Source of the DNA: Streptomyces sp. DH24
GTDB taxonomy: Bacteria; Actinomycetota; Actinomycetes; Streptomycetales; Streptomycetaceae
DNA length: 64,000 nt
Assembly: GCF_029813775.1 (NCBI RefSeq)
Contig: NZ_JARVKW010000012.1
Span: forward strand, 107,598-171,597
Direction of reading: 5' to 3'
The position numbers were made by a program, and so were the translations under genes. How positions within the stretch are numbered: the stretch's first letter is position 1; each line of letters starts with the position of its first letter. The notes below the pieces were generated by a model. That model worked only from the letters and a program-made list of their open reading frames with translations. It did no database searches and was not told where the DNA came from. Positions 52,432 to 61,680 of this stretch are shown here, in pieces.

Positions 52432-53103
52432 ATGGCGATCCGCGTGATGCTCGTCGACGACCAGGTGCTGCTGCGCACCGGGTTCCGGATGGTGCTCGCC
52501 GCCCAGCCGGACATGGAGGTCGTCGCGGAGGCGGGCGACGGCGTCGAGGCCCTTCAGGTGCTGTCCTCGACCGAGGTCGACGTCGTGCTGATGGACGTCC
52601 GCATGCCGAAGCTGGACGGCGTGGAGGCCACCCGCCGCATCTGCGCCGCGCCGAACCCGCCGAAGGTGCTGATCCTGACCACCTTCGACCTCGACGAGTA
52701 CGCCTTCTCCGGACTGAAGGCGGGCGCCTCCGGCTTCATGCTCAAGGACGTGCCGCCCGGCGAGCTGCTCACCGCGATCCGCGCCGTGCACAGCGGCGAC
52801 GCGGTCGTCGCGCCGTCGACCACCCGCCGCCTGCTGGACCGTTTCGCGCCGATGCTGCCCAGCAGCGCGAACCAGCCGAGGCACAAGGAGCTGGAGCGGC
52901 TCACCGAGCGGGAGCGCGAGGTCATGGTGCTGGTCGCGCAGGGCCTGTCCAACGGGGAGATCGCGGCCCACCTCGTCCTGTCCGAGGCGACCGTGAAGAC
53001 ACACGTAGGCCGCATCCTGACCAAGCTGGGACTGCGGGACCGCGTGCAGGTCGTGGTTTTGGCCTACGAGACGGGTCTCGTACGGGCCGGTGGACTGGGC
53101 TGA
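52432..53103 (+). CDS. NarL/LuxR-type response regulator
   Basis: A 223-residue regulator. The receiver has DD at residues 9-10, phospho-acceptor Asp55 (VLMDVRMP) and the switch lysine in FMLKDVPP. The C-terminal LuxR HTH is LTEREREVMVLVAQGLSNGEIA through KTHVGRILTKLG. It is the partner of the kinase 111 bases upstream, with ATG 52432 behind an AGAGAGAACGGAAGAGG purine tract. Targets are not evident. Confidence 0.94.
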   Translation: MAIRVMLVDDQVLLRTGFRMVLAAQPDMEVVAEAGDGVEALQVLSSTEVDVVLMDVRMPKLDGVEATRRICAAPNPPKVLILTTFDLDEYAFSGLKAGASGFMLKDVPPGELLTAIRAVHSGDAVVAPSTTRRLLDRFAPMLPSSANQPRHKELERLTEREREVMVLVAQGLSNGEIAAHLVLSEATVKTHVGRILTKLGLRDRVQVVVLAYETGLVRAGGLG

Positions 53104-53122
53104 CGGGGTGCGCGGGCGTCGG

Positions 53123-53134
53123 TAGGGTCTGCGC
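53123..53134 (+). promoter_or_regulatory. -10 box for leaderless tmrB-like gene
   Basis: TAGGGT (53123-53128) lies exactly six bases before ATG 53135 with no Shine-Dalgarno, so the gene may be transcribed apart from the upstream two-component system. Confidence 0.5.
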
Positions 53135-53767
53135 ATGCTCCTGTGGATCAACGGCCCCTTCGGGGGCGGCAAGACACAGACCGCACACGAGATCCAGCGC
53201 CGCCTGCCCGGCAGCGTCATCTGCGATCCCGAGCACGCCGGGTTCGGTCTGCGCCGCATGCTTCCTCCCGAACTGCGCGGTGACTTCCAGGACTTGGCCG
53301 CCTGGCGGCAAGGTGTCGTGGAGGTGCTGGACCTCGCGGCCGGCAAGCACGACGGTGTGGTGATCGTGCCGATGACGGTCACCGACTCCGGGTACTTCGC
53401 CGAGACCGTCGGCGCCCTGCGCGAACGCGGCCACGACGTACGGCACTTCACGCTCCTCGCGGAACGCGAGACCGTGCTGCGGCGGCTGCGCGAACGCGGC
53501 TTCGGGCGCGCCCTGCGGTACGCCACGGGCCAGAAGGCCGGGCCGCGCGCGGAGAGTTGGGCCGTGCGGAAGCTCGACCACTGTCTGGAGCGGCTGAGCG
53601 AACCGGAGTTCGCCGAGCATCTGTGGACCGACCACTCGACCGTGCCGAAGACCGCGGACCGCATCGCCGTCCTGGCCGGGCTGCAACTGCGGCCCAACAA
53701 GGGGGGCGCGCTGCGCAACAGGCTCCGGCAGGCGCGGGTCGGGCTGCGGCACATCCGCTTCGACTGA
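53135..53767 (+). CDS. tmrB: TmrB-like ATP-binding protein (tunicamycin resistance type)
   Basis: A 210-residue P-loop protein (WINGPFGGGKTQTAHEIQRRL, P-loop GPFGGGKT). The order of conserved segments (DPEHAGFGLRRMLP, DFQDLAAWRQG, VVIVPMTVTDSGYF, HFTLLAERETVLRRLR, and a final HIRFD) follows B. subtilis TmrB closely. TmrB confers tunicamycin resistance by binding the drug at the membrane. Whether this homologue protects against tunicamycin-like nucleosides is inference. ATG 53135 seems leaderless. Its stop codon is the start of a tandem repeat. Confidence 0.85.
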   Translation: MLLWINGPFGGGKTQTAHEIQRRLPGSVICDPEHAGFGLRRMLPPELRGDFQDLAAWRQGVVEVLDLAAGKHDGVVIVPMTVTDSGYFAETVGALRERGHDVRHFTLLAERETVLRRLRERGFGRALRYATGQKAGPRAESWAVRKLDHCLERLSEPEFAEHLWTDHSTVPKTADRIAVLAGLQLRPNKGGALRNRLRQARVGLRHIRFD

Positions 53768-53893
53768 CGCCCGGCGCACCGCACCGCTGACGCCCGGCGC
53801 ACCGCACCGCCGCCGGACACGGGCAGGCATCCGGCGGCGCGCCGCCCGAGGGATCCCCCGCATCCGGCGGCGTCCCGCCCGAGGGCTCCCCGG
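53765..53893 (+). repeat. Two adjacent tandem duplications behind tmrB
   Basis: A 23-bp unit beginning TGACGCCCGGCGCACC is repeated exactly at 53765-53787 and 53788-53810, the first copy including the tmrB stop codon. It is followed by a 33-bp unit beginning CATCCGGCGGCG, at 53828-53860 and 53861-53893, with a few differences. They fill the gap before the convergent regulator gene and replace any obvious terminator. Confidence 0.8.
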
Positions 53894-53915
53894 CCCGGAC
53901 GGAGATCCCGGCGGG

Positions 53916-55022
53916 CTATCTGAGGATGCCCTCCAGGAAGTCGCTGCCCAGCCGGGCCACCACCGTCACGTCCAGCTGGTGCAGCACGTACCGCCCGCGG
54001 CGGCGCGTCGTGACCAGGCCCGCCTTCTTCAGCACCCCGAGGTGCCGGGATATCTCCGGCGCCGTCATGCCGTGCACCTGGGCCAGCTCGCCCGTGGTGT
54101 ACGCGCTGCGGGCCAGGTGGCGGCAGATGCGCATGCGGACCGGGTGGGACAGGGCCGTCATCCGCAGGGCCAGCTGCTCGACGGACGGCGGGGCGGCGAG
54201 CTCCGCCGAGCCGACCGGGTAGTGCAGCACGGGCTGCCAGCCGTACCGGTGCAGGACCATCAGGTGCGGCCAGCCCAGGCTCGTCGGGACCAGGAGCAGG
54301 CCGACGTCCCGGGTGGCCGTGTGGCCGTCGCCCAGTTTGTCGACCGTGATCCTGGCGGCGGACTCGTCCAGCGTCACCGCCGGGGACACCGCGGCCAGCG
54401 CCCCGGCCAGGCCCTTGTGCCGCAGCAGGTCCGTCTTGTGACGGGCGTCCGCCGCGAGCTGGTGACGCAGCCGCGCCCAGGTCTCCGCGAAGAACGCCTC
54501 GTCGCAGTCCCGCAGGAACTGCCGCAGCCAGGACCGGATGCGCGGCGGGTCGGCCAGCAGCCGCTCGCTGAAGCGCATCTGCTGCGGTCCGCGCGCCGCC
54601 GCCAGGTCCAGGGCGCGCCGGCGCACCTCGGCGTCGGCCAGCGCGGCGGGTCCGCGCGAGCTGTACGGCAGCGCGCACGTGAACTCCAGGGCGGCGTCCA
54701 CGAACTGCTCGTCCGACAGCTTGTCCAGCACGTCCAGTTCCTCGGCGAGCGTGGCGCCCGGCAGCGTGTGGCCGCCCGGCAGTCCGGCGCACGGCAGGAA
54801 CAGGTCCGAGAACGTCGTCCGCCACAGGAAGTCCGCCTCGCACATGCGGTCCGCCAGGTGCGAGTCGAGCCGGGCGGTCACGCCGGTCGCCCAGCCCCGC
54901 AGGCCGGGATGGTGTCCCGGCTCGGACAGCGCGTGCAGCGCCATGCCGAGCTCGGCCAGCGGCGAGGGCGCGACCCTGATGATCTCCGGCCGCAGCCCCG
55001 CGATGTCGATGTCCACGCCCAT
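53916..55022 (-). CDS. ArsR-type transcriptional regulator with DUF5937 domain
   Basis: A 368-residue protein. The first 240 or so residues are a helical DUF5937 domain (VAPSPLAELGMALHALSEP start). Residues about 280-350 form an ArsR winged helix (RMTALSHPVRMRICRHLARS, TTGELAQVHGMTAPEISRHL, VLKKAGLVTTRRRGRYVLHQ). No metal-binding cysteine cluster of the ArsR type is seen, so it is unlikely to sense metals. ATG 55022 is preferred, with a GTG five codons upstream as the alternative. Its target may be the leftward or rightward neighbour. Confidence 0.82.
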   Translation of the reverse strand: MGVDIDIAGLRPEIIRVAPSPLAELGMALHALSEPGHHPGLRGWATGVTARLDSHLADRMCEADFLWRTTFSDLFLPCAGLPGGHTLPGATLAEELDVLDKLSDEQFVDAALEFTCALPYSSRGPAALADAEVRRRALDLAAARGPQQMRFSERLLADPPRIRSWLRQFLRDCDEAFFAETWARLRHQLAADARHKTDLLRHKGLAGALAAVSPAVTLDESAARITVDKLGDGHTATRDVGLLLVPTSLGWPHLMVLHRYGWQPVLHYPVGSAELAAPPSVEQLALRMTALSHPVRMRICRHLARSAYTTGELAQVHGMTAPEISRHLGVLKKAGLVTTRRRGRYVLHQLDVTVVARLGSDFLEGILR

Positions 55023-55210
55023 GCCCTCATGGTGCACCCCGCCACTGACAACGCGGCCCTCGTTTGACGGCCGCCGTCAATCGACGGGACTTCGCCACGA
55101 CGGCGGCGCAACCTGGGAGCACCGGGCCGCCGCGGAGCCCGAAAAGCACAGGTCACACGGTTCTCGGAGACGTCTCCCGACGTCTCGGGCCGCTCGTCCC
55201 CTGAACCCCT

Positions 55211-55348
55211 CACGTCTCGTACACCTCGTACGCCTCAGGTCCGGTACGTCTCGTGCGTCTCGTACGCCTCAGGCCTGTACGCCTCATACGTCTCGTAGGC
55301 ATCGACGTCTCGCACGTCTCGCATGCCTCCTACGCCTCCTACGTCTCC
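55211..55348 (+). repeat. Degenerate nonamer array (about 14 units)
   Basis: Nine-base units of the pattern (g/c/a)tacg(c/t)ctc run nearly head-to-tail, for example GTACGCCTC three times, GTACGTCTC, CTACGCCTC, CTACGTCTC and GCACGTCTC. Two short interruptions are AGGTCCG and AGGCCT. The array occupies most of the 55038-55373 gap and ends 25 bases before the ATG of the 71-residue protein. On the other strand it reads GAGGCGTAC repeats. Confidence 0.85.
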
Positions 55349-55373
55349 CCCAGTCCCGAGAGGGCGATCCGCC

Positions 55374-55589
55374 ATGAGCATCACCGAGCAGTACCTCCTC
55401 GACACCTACCGCGCCCGGCAGCGCGGCGAGCCGGCCCCGCCCGCACCGGGCGCCCACGACTGGCAGGTCGTGCGCGAACTGCGCGACCGGCGGGAGTTCC
55501 GCGCGGTCCTCGCCGGGCGCCCGGCCCGCGGACGGGTCCGGCGGGCGATCGTCCGCCGGCTGCACCTGCGGCCGCGCTCCGCCGGCTGA
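55374..55589 (+). CDS. Small basic protein, unknown
   Basis: A 71-residue protein starting MSITEQYLLDTYRARQRGEP, with a C-terminal arginine-rich end (RGRVRRAIVRRLHLRPRSAG). ATG 55374 is preceded by GAGAGGG, a credible ribosome site, and codon usage fits the neighbours. No domain is recognised. It lies directly behind the nonamer array, which would form its leader, and is convergent with the aldolase gene. Confidence 0.6.
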   Translation: MSITEQYLLDTYRARQRGEPAPPAPGAHDWQVVRELRDRREFRAVLAGRPARGRVRRAIVRRLHLRPRSAG

Positions 55590-55616
55590 CCTCCCGGTGC
55601 CCGTTGGCGGCGGGCC

Positions 55617-56813
55617 CTACGGCCGGTCCGGCCGGCCCTGGGCGAGCCGGGCGGCGAACTCCGCGACCGCCCCGGTCACATCGTCCGCCGTCCACTCCAG
55701 ACCGGCCGCCCGGACGTGCACCTCCGTGCAGGCCAGACCCGGCCCCTTCGGCTGCCAGGCGTGCGCGAACAGCATCGTCCCGGTGTCCTCGGCCGTGCGG
55801 ATCGCGGCCTCCGACAGGGTCTCGGTGTCGTACGGCAGCCACACCTGGAAGTCGTGGGTGTGCGGCACCTCGGGGTGCACGCGCGCCCACGGCAGCCCGG
55901 CTGCCGCCAGCCCTTCGCGCAGCGCCGCGGCGACCACGCGTGCGTGGCGGACGTACTCCGGCAGCCGCGGCAGTTCCCGCTCCAGGCCCGCGAGCGCCGA
56001 CAGGACGGTCGGGAACTGCTGGAACAGCATCCCGCCGTAGCGGTGGCGCCACGCCTTCGCCTCCGTCACGAGCGTCTGCGGGCCCGCGAGCGCGGCGCCG
56101 CCGAAGCCGTCGAGGGACTTGTAGAACGACACGTAGACGCTGTCTGCGAGGCCCGCGATCTCGTCCAGCGGGCGGCCGAAGTGGACGGTCGACTCCCACA
56201 GGCGCGCGCCGTCGAAGTGCACCACCGCGTCACGCTCCCGCGCCGCCTCCACGACCTCGGTGAGCTCCTCCCAGGTCGGCAGCACGTAACCGGCGTCCCT
56301 GAGCGGCAGTTCCAGCATCAGCGCGCCGAAGGGCTCCTCGAAGTCGCGTACCTCGGCCGCCGTCGGCAGCCGGGGTTCGCCGGTCACGCGGACCGGGCGC
56401 AGGCCGCTGACCCGGCTGAACGCGTTGCGCTCGTGCACCTCCGGGTGGCTCAGGGCGTGCAGGGCGACGGTGGGGTCGCCGGTGCGGCCGACCCAGCAGC
56501 GCAGGGCGACCTGCTGGGCCATCGTGCCCGTCGGGAAGAACGCGGCGGCCTCCGTGCCGAGCAGCTCGGCGGTGCGCTCCTCCAGGGCCTCCACGATGCC
56601 GTTGCCGTACAGGTCGGACGGTTCGTCCAGGTCGTACAGCTCGGGCGCCGACTCCAGCAGCGCGAGGCGGTCCCGGAGGGTGCCGAGGGCACCGGGGCGC
56701 GCGAGGACTCGGTGTGCGCCCCGGTGGGCGGCCGTGCGCCGCTCCCGGAGGCGTTGCGTGAGGCCGTCGTGGTCGTCTTCGTGGACGGGAGCGTCGTGGA
56801 GGGGTGTTTCCAT
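55617..56813 (-). CDS. PLP-dependent aldolase, threonine aldolase/beta-eliminating lyase family
   Basis: A 398-residue fold-type I PLP enzyme. DLYGNGIVEALEERTAELLG starts the fold, FFPTGTMAQQVALR is the cofactor phosphate site, VVHFDGARLWES holds the pyridine-nitrogen Asp, and the Schiff-base lysine is in VSFYKSLDGFGG. Relatives cleave beta-hydroxy amino acids such as L-threonine to glycine and an aldehyde. The N-terminal 40 residues are an extension. ATG 56813 is the best start, with a weak ribosome site. It is divergent from the DUF2520 gene. Confidence 0.85.
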   Translation of the reverse strand: METPLHDAPVHEDDHDGLTQRLRERRTAAHRGAHRVLARPGALGTLRDRLALLESAPELYDLDEPSDLYGNGIVEALEERTAELLGTEAAAFFPTGTMAQQVALRCWVGRTGDPTVALHALSHPEVHERNAFSRVSGLRPVRVTGEPRLPTAAEVRDFEEPFGALMLELPLRDAGYVLPTWEELTEVVEAARERDAVVHFDGARLWESTVHFGRPLDEIAGLADSVYVSFYKSLDGFGGAALAGPQTLVTEAKAWRHRYGGMLFQQFPTVLSALAGLERELPRLPEYVRHARVVAAALREGLAAAGLPWARVHPEVPHTHDFQVWLPYDTETLSEAAIRTAEDTGTMLFAHAWQPKGPGLACTEVHVRAAGLEWTADDVTGAVAEFAARLAQGRPDRP

Positions 56814-56992
56814 GGGCGGATCATCCCGTGCGCCGACCCGCGCGGGCACCGCATTCCCCACGCCGTACGGCTCAGCCGTCCACAGAAACCCACAGCCTGT
56901 GGACAACTGGGCTGCCCCCGAACCGATCGCGTTAACATGACGAGAAATCGTCCGGTACCCAGAGCGGACTGGAACGGGAAGGCCGCCGTCGC

Positions 56993-57979
56993 GTGAGTAC
57001 AAGCCAACAGCCAGATCCCCGGGACCGCCCCGCGCGGCTCACCGTCGGCGTCGTGGGCGCCGGACGCGTGGGCCCGGCGCTCGCCGCGTCCCTGCAACTC
57101 GCCGGGCACCGTCCGGTCGCCGCCTCGGGAGTCTCCGACGCCTCCCGCAGACGTGCCGCACAACTGCTCCCCGACGTGCCGCTCGTGCCGCCCGCGGAAG
57201 TCCTCCGCCGGGCCGAGCTGGTACTGCTGACCGTCCCCGACGACGCCCTGCCGGACCTGGTCACCGGGCTCGCCGAGACCGGCGCCGTACGGCCCGGCCA
57301 GCTGCTGGTGCACACCTCCGGGCGGTACGGCGCGAAAGTCCTCGACCCCGCCCTGCGCGCGGGCGCGCTGCCGCTGGCCCTGCACCCGGCGATGACCTTC
57401 ACCGGCACCCCCGTGGACGTCCAGCGGCTGGCCGGCTGCTCCTTCGGCGTCACCGCGCCCGACGAGCTGCGGCTGGCCGCCGAGGCCCTGGTCATCGAGA
57501 TGGGCGGCGAGCCCGAGTGGATCGCCGAGGGCAACCGCCCGCTGTACCACGCGGCGCTCGCCCTGGGCGCCAACCACCTCGTCACCCTCGTCGCCCAGTC
57601 GCTCGAGCTGCTGCGCACGGCCGGCGTCGAGGCACCCGACCGGATGCTCGGCCCGCTGCTCGGCGCCGCCCTGGACAACGCCCTGCGCTCCGGCGACGCG
57701 GCGCTCACCGGCCCCGTCTCGCGCGGCGACGCCGGAACTGTCGCGGCACACGTGCGTGAGCTGCGCGAGCACGCGCCGGACACCGTCGACGGCTACCTCG
57801 CGATGGCCCGCGCCACCGCCGGCCGGGCGCTCGCGTCCGGCCTGCTCAAGCCGGAGCTCGCGGAGGACCTGCTCGGGGTACTCGCCAACGGCGGAGCCCA
57901 CGGCACCCACGGCACGCACGGAACGGACGGGACCGACGGGACCGACGGCACGGAAGGCACCGAAGGGGACGCCCGATGA
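56993..57979 (+). CDS. Rossmann-like DUF2520 protein (dehydrogenase-like)
   Basis: A 328-residue protein with an N-terminal NAD(P)-binding fold ([21 protein letters not shown]) and a C-terminal DUF2520 helical domain, giving overall 6-phosphogluconate/ketopantoate-reductase-like topology. It overlaps panC by 4 bases (ATGA), as its homologues precede panC in other actinobacteria. A role in pantothenate synthesis, for example as a ketopantoate reductase, is plausible but unproven. The C-terminus has seven tripeptides GT(H/D/E) encoded by a 9-bp repeat (57902-57964). GTG 56993 follows GGAACGGGAAGG. Confidence 0.85.
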   Translation: MSTSQQPDPRDRPARLTVGVVGAGRVGPALAASLQLAGHRPVAASGVSDASRRRAAQLLPDVPLVPPAEVLRRAELVLLTVPDDALPDLVTGLAETGAVRPGQLLVHTSGRYGAKVLDPALRAGALPLALHPAMTFTGTPVDVQRLAGCSFGVTAPDELRLAAEALVIEMGGEPEWIAEGNRPLYHAALALGANHLVTLVAQSLELLRTAGVEAPDRMLGPLLGAALDNALRSGDAALTGPVSRGDAGTVAAHVRELREHAPDTVDGYLAMARATAGRALASGLLKPELAEDLLGVLANGGAHGTHGTHGTDGTDGTDGTEGTEGDAR

Positions 57980-58968
57980 CCACCACCCTGCTGCGCACCG
58001 CCGACGAACTCCACGCACGCACGCGTGCGGGCCGCCGCGCCGTCGTGATGACCATGGGCGCCCTGCACGAGGGCCACGCCACACTGATCCGCACCGCGCG
58101 CGGCATCGCCGGACCGGACGGCGAGGTCGTGGTCACGGTCTTCGTCAACCCGCTCCAGTTCGGCGCGGGCGAGGACCTCGACCGCTACCCGCGCACCCTG
58201 GACGCCGACATCAAGATCGCCGAAGAGGCCGGCGCGGACGTCGTGTTCGCCCCGTCCGTGGACGAGGTCTACCCCGGCGGCGAACCCCAGGTCCGGATCA
58301 GCGCGGGCCCCATGGGCGAACGCCTGGAGGGCGCCTCCCGCCCCGGGCACTTCGACGGCATGCTCACCGTCGTCGCCAAGCTGCTGCATCTCACCCGGCC
58401 CGACGTCGCGCTGTACGGGCAGAAGGACGCCCAGCAGCTCGCCCTGATCCGGCGCATGGTGCGCGACCTGAACTTCGGCGTCGAGATCGTCGGCGTCCCC
58501 ACGGTGCGCGAGGACGACGGCCTGGCCCTGTCCAGCCGCAACCGCTACCTCTCGCCCCAGGAGCGGCGCACCGCCCTCGCCCTGTCGCGCGCCCTGTTCG
58601 CGGGCCGCGACCGGCACGCCGCGCAGGAGGCGCTGCGCGCCCGGGCCCGCGAGTGGCCCGCCACGCGCGAGCGTGCCGAGGCACTCAGCGCCATAGGCGA
58701 GTCCCGCGCCGCCGCCGACGCGCACGCCGTCTCGAAGGCCGCCCCGTGCGCCCCGGCAGCCGTCCGCGCCGCGGCCCGCCTGATCCTGGACGACGCCGCC
58801 CGCCTCGATCCGCCCCTCACCCTGGACTACCTCGCGCTGGTGGACCCGTCCGACTTCACCGAGATCGCCGACGACCACACCGGCGAGGCCGTCCTCGCCG
58901 TCGCCGCCCGGGTCGGTGCGACCCGGCTGATCGACAACATCCCCCTGACCTTCGGAGCCGCCTCGTGA
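57976..58968 (+). CDS. panC: Pantothenate synthetase
   Basis: A 330-residue ligase that joins pantoate and beta-alanine using [14 protein letters not shown] is the nucleotide-binding HIGH-type motif, with [19 protein letters not shown] and [10 protein letters not shown] as the other signatures. It overlaps DUF2520 upstream (ATGA) and nadB downstream (GTGA), so three genes are translationally linked. GAAGGGGAC inside the DUF2520 end provides the ribosome site. Confidence 0.95.
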   Translation: MTTTLLRTADELHARTRAGRRAVVMTMGALHEGHATLIRTARGIAGPDGEVVVTVFVNPLQFGAGEDLDRYPRTLDADIKIAEEAGADVVFAPSVDEVYPGGEPQVRISAGPMGERLEGASRPGHFDGMLTVVAKLLHLTRPDVALYGQKDAQQLALIRRMVRDLNFGVEIVGVPTVREDDGLALSSRNRYLSPQERRTALALSRALFAGRDRHAAQEALRARAREWPATRERAEALSAIGESRAAADAHAVSKAAPCAPAAVRAAARLILDDAARLDPPLTLDYLALVDPSDFTEIADDHTGEAVLAVAARVGATRLIDNIPLTFGAAS

Positions 58969-60686
58969 CCAGCACAGGCATACGACTGCACGCGCCCGCG
59001 CCAGGGTGGTCGATCCCGGCCGACGTCGTGGTCGTCGGCTCCGGCGTCGCGGGGCTCACCGCGGCGCTGCGCTGCGAGGCCGCCGGGCTGCACACCGTCG
59101 TCGTCACCAAGGCCCGCCTGGACGACGGCTCCACGCGCTGGGCGCAGGGCGGCATCGCCGCGGCGCTCGGCGAGGGCGACAGCCCCGAGCAGCACCTCGA
59201 CGACACCCTGGTCGCGGGCGCGGGCCTGTGCGACGAGGAAGCGGTCCGGCTCCTCGTCACCGAAGGTCCCGGCGCCGTACGCCGCCTGATCGAGACCGGC
59301 GCGCAGTTCGACGAGTCCGCCGAGGGCGGCCTGGAGCTCACCCGCGAGGGCGGCCACCACCGGCGCCGCATCGCGCACGCGGGCGGCGACGCGACGGGCG
59401 CGGAGATCTCCCGGGCCCTCGTGGAGGCGGTACGCGCGCGTGGCGTGCGCACCATCGAGAACGCGCTCGTCCTGGACCTCCTCACCGACGCCGACGGCCG
59501 CACCGCCGGCGTCACCCTGCACGTCATGGGGGAGGGCCAGCACGACGGCGTGGGCGCCGTGCACGCGCCCGCCGTGGTCCTCGCGACCGGCGGCATGGGC
59601 CAGGTCTACTCGGCGACCACCAACCCGTCGGTGTCGACCGGCGACGGCGTGGCCCTGGCGCTGCGCGCGGGTGCCGAGGTCAGCGACCTGGAGTTCGTGC
59701 AGTTCCACCCCACCGTGCTGTTCCTCGGTCCGGACGCCGAGGGCCAGCAGCCCCTGGTCTCGGAGGCCGTACGGGGCGAGGGCGCCCACCTGGTCGACGC
59801 GGACGGCGTGCGCTTCATGGTCGGACAGCACGAGCTGGCGGAGCTGGCGCCGCGGGACATCGTCGCCAAGGGCATCATGCGCCGCATGCAGGAGCAGGGC
59901 GCCGAGCACATGTTCCTCGACGCCCGGCACTTCGGCGCCGACATGTGGGAGCACCGCTTCCCGACGATCCTCGCCGCCTGCCGCGTGCACGGCATCGACC
60001 CCGTCACGCAGCCCGTCCCGGTCGCCCCCGCCGCCCACTACGCGTCCGGCGGCATCCGCACCGACGACCGGGGCCGCACGTCGGTCCCGGGCCTGTACGC
60101 GTGCGGTGAGGTCGCCTGCACGGGCGTGCACGGCGCCAACCGGCTGGCGTCCAACTCCCTGCTGGAGGGCCTGGTCTACGCGGAGCGCATCGCCGCCGAC
60201 GTCGCGGCGAGCCACGCGGAGGACGTCCTCCACGCGCGCGTGCCCGAACCGGTCCCGTACCCGGAGACGCCGGACCACCCGCTGCTCGCGCCCGAGGCCC
60301 GGTTCACCATCCAGCGGATCATGACGGAGGGCGCGGGCGTCCTGCGCTCCGCCGACTCCCTCGCGAAGGCCGCCGACCACCTCCAGCGCCTGCACAGCGA
60401 GGCCCGCGACGCCCTGCACGAGAACGGCAAGACGGCCGAGCCCGGCGTCGACACCTGGGAGGCCACCAACCTGCTGTGCGTGGCCCGCGTCCTGGTCGCG
60501 GCGGCCCGGCTGCGCGAGGAGACCCGCGGCTGCCACTGGCGCGAGGACCACGCCGACCGCGACGACACCGCCTGGCGCCGCCACATCGTCGTACGCCTCA
60601 ATCCGGACCGCACCCTCGCCGTGCACACCACCGACACCGCAGACTTCCCCCCGACCCTCCCCGCGCGACGCCCTCAGGAGCAGTGA
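58965..60686 (+). CDS. nadB: L-aspartate oxidase
   Basis: A 573-residue flavoenzyme that oxidises aspartate to iminoaspartate, the first step of de novo NAD synthesis. The FAD motif [17 protein letters not shown] opens the protein. [41 protein letters not shown] and [11 protein letters not shown] are family signatures. GTG 58965 overlaps the panC stop by 4 bases. The partner nadA is not in this window, while nadC follows directly. Confidence 0.95.
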   Translation: MTSTGIRLHAPAPGWSIPADVVVVGSGVAGLTAALRCEAAGLHTVVVTKARLDDGSTRWAQGGIAAALGEGDSPEQHLDDTLVAGAGLCDEEAVRLLVTEGPGAVRRLIETGAQFDESAEGGLELTREGGHHRRRIAHAGGDATGAEISRALVEAVRARGVRTIENALVLDLLTDADGRTAGVTLHVMGEGQHDGVGAVHAPAVVLATGGMGQVYSATTNPSVSTGDGVALALRAGAEVSDLEFVQFHPTVLFLGPDAEGQQPLVSEAVRGEGAHLVDADGVRFMVGQHELAELAPRDIVAKGIMRRMQEQGAEHMFLDARHFGADMWEHRFPTILAACRVHGIDPVTQPVPVAPAAHYASGGIRTDDRGRTSVPGLYACGEVACTGVHGANRLASNSLLEGLVYAERIAADVAASHAEDVLHARVPEPVPYPETPDHPLLAPEARFTIQRIMTEGAGVLRSADSLAKAADHLQRLHSEARDALHENGKTAEPGVDTWEATNLLCVARVLVAAARLREETRGCHWREDHADRDDTAWRRHIVVRLNPDRTLAVHTTDTADFPPTLPARRPQEQ

Positions 60687-60691
60687 CAGCA

Positions 60692-61669
60692 GTGACCTCA
60701 CCCGACCTTCCCCTCGCCCCCACCGACGGCTGCGGTGACGGCTGCGCCTGCGGCGGTGACACCGGCGAGGAGTACCTGGAGTGCGGGCTCGACCCCGCCC
60801 TCGCCCAGCTCCTGACCGAGGCCGGACTCGACCCCGTGGAGGTCGAGGACATCGCCAACGTCGCCATCCAGGAGGACCTCGCGCACGGCGTCGACGTCAC
60901 GACCGTCGCGACCATTCCCGAGGACGCGGTGGCCACCGCCGACTTCACCGCGCGGGAGGCCGGCGTCGTGGCGGGCCTCCGGGTCGCCGAGGCGGTGATG
61001 TCGATCGTCTGCACGGACGAGTTCGAGGTGGAACGCCACGTCGAGGACGGCGACCGCGTCGAAGAGGGCCAGAAGCTCCTCTCCGTCACCACCCGCACCC
61101 GCGACCTCCTCACGGCGGAACGCAGCGCGCTGAACCTGCTGTGCCGCCTCTCGGGCATCGCGACGGCCACGCGCGCGTGGGCGGACGTCCTGGCGGACAC
61201 CGGGGCGAAGGTCCGCGACACCCGCAAGACGACCCCCGGCCTGCGCGCCCTGGAGAAGTTCGCGGTCCGCTGCGGCGGAGGCATGAACCACCGCATGTCG
61301 CTGTCCGACGCGGCCCTCGTCAAGGACAACCACGTGGTCGCCGCGGGCGGCGTCGCGCAGGCCTTCCGGGCGGTCCGCGAACGCTTCCCGGACGTGCCGA
61401 TCGAGGTCGAGGTCGACACCCTGCACCAGCTCCGCGAGGTCGTGGACGCGGGCGCCGACCTGATCCTGCTGGACAACTTCACGCCGGGCGACTGCGAGGA
61501 GGCGGTGGCCATCGTGGCCGGCCGCGCCAAGCTGGAGGCCTCGGGCCGGCTCAGCCTGGCCAACGCCAAGGCGTACGCGGACACCGGCGTCGACTACCTG
61601 GCGGTCGGCGCGCTGACCCACAGCTCCCCGATCCTGGACATCGGCCTGGACCTGCGAGCGGCGGAGTAG
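60692..61669 (+). CDS. nadC: Nicotinate-nucleotide pyrophosphorylase (quinolinate phosphoribosyltransferase)
   Basis: A 325-residue enzyme that converts quinolinate and PRPP to nicotinate mononucleotide. Catalytic segments RDTRKTTPGLRALEKFAVRC, GGGMNHRMSLSD and KDNHV are intact, and LDNFTP and VGALTHS close the barrel. The N-terminal extension carries an odd cysteine cluster (CGDGCACGG, then LECGL) absent from typical NadC. Two GTG starts are possible: 60683, which overlaps the nadB stop, or 60692, better spaced from AGGAG (60676-60680). It is followed by coaX after 11 bases. Confidence 0.93.
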   Translation: MTSPDLPLAPTDGCGDGCACGGDTGEEYLECGLDPALAQLLTEAGLDPVEVEDIANVAIQEDLAHGVDVTTVATIPEDAVATADFTAREAGVVAGLRVAEAVMSIVCTDEFEVERHVEDGDRVEEGQKLLSVTTRTRDLLTAERSALNLLCRLSGIATATRAWADVLADTGAKVRDTRKTTPGLRALEKFAVRCGGGMNHRMSLSDAALVKDNHVVAAGGVAQAFRAVRERFPDVPIEVEVDTLHQLREVVDAGADLILLDNFTPGDCEEAVAIVAGRAKLEASGRLSLANAKAYADTGVDYLAVGALTHSSPILDIGLDLRAAE

Positions 61670-61680
61670 GGGGAGCGGTC

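Noticed and set aside
50095..54843. A 1582-codon open frame on the minus strand
   Set aside because: It crosses the MidA-like, histidine kinase, response regulator and tmrB genes and has no domain. It is a high-GC shadow.
55211..55348. The nonamer array as a CRISPR or iteron origin
   Set aside because: No spacers separate the units, no Rep or DnaA-box context is present, and this is an internal chromosomal region.
57756..58964. An N-terminal extension of NadB of about 400 residues in an open frame
   Set aside because: The frame overlaps DUF2520 and all of panC. The GTG overlapping the panC stop gives a normal-length NadB with the FAD motif near residue 14.
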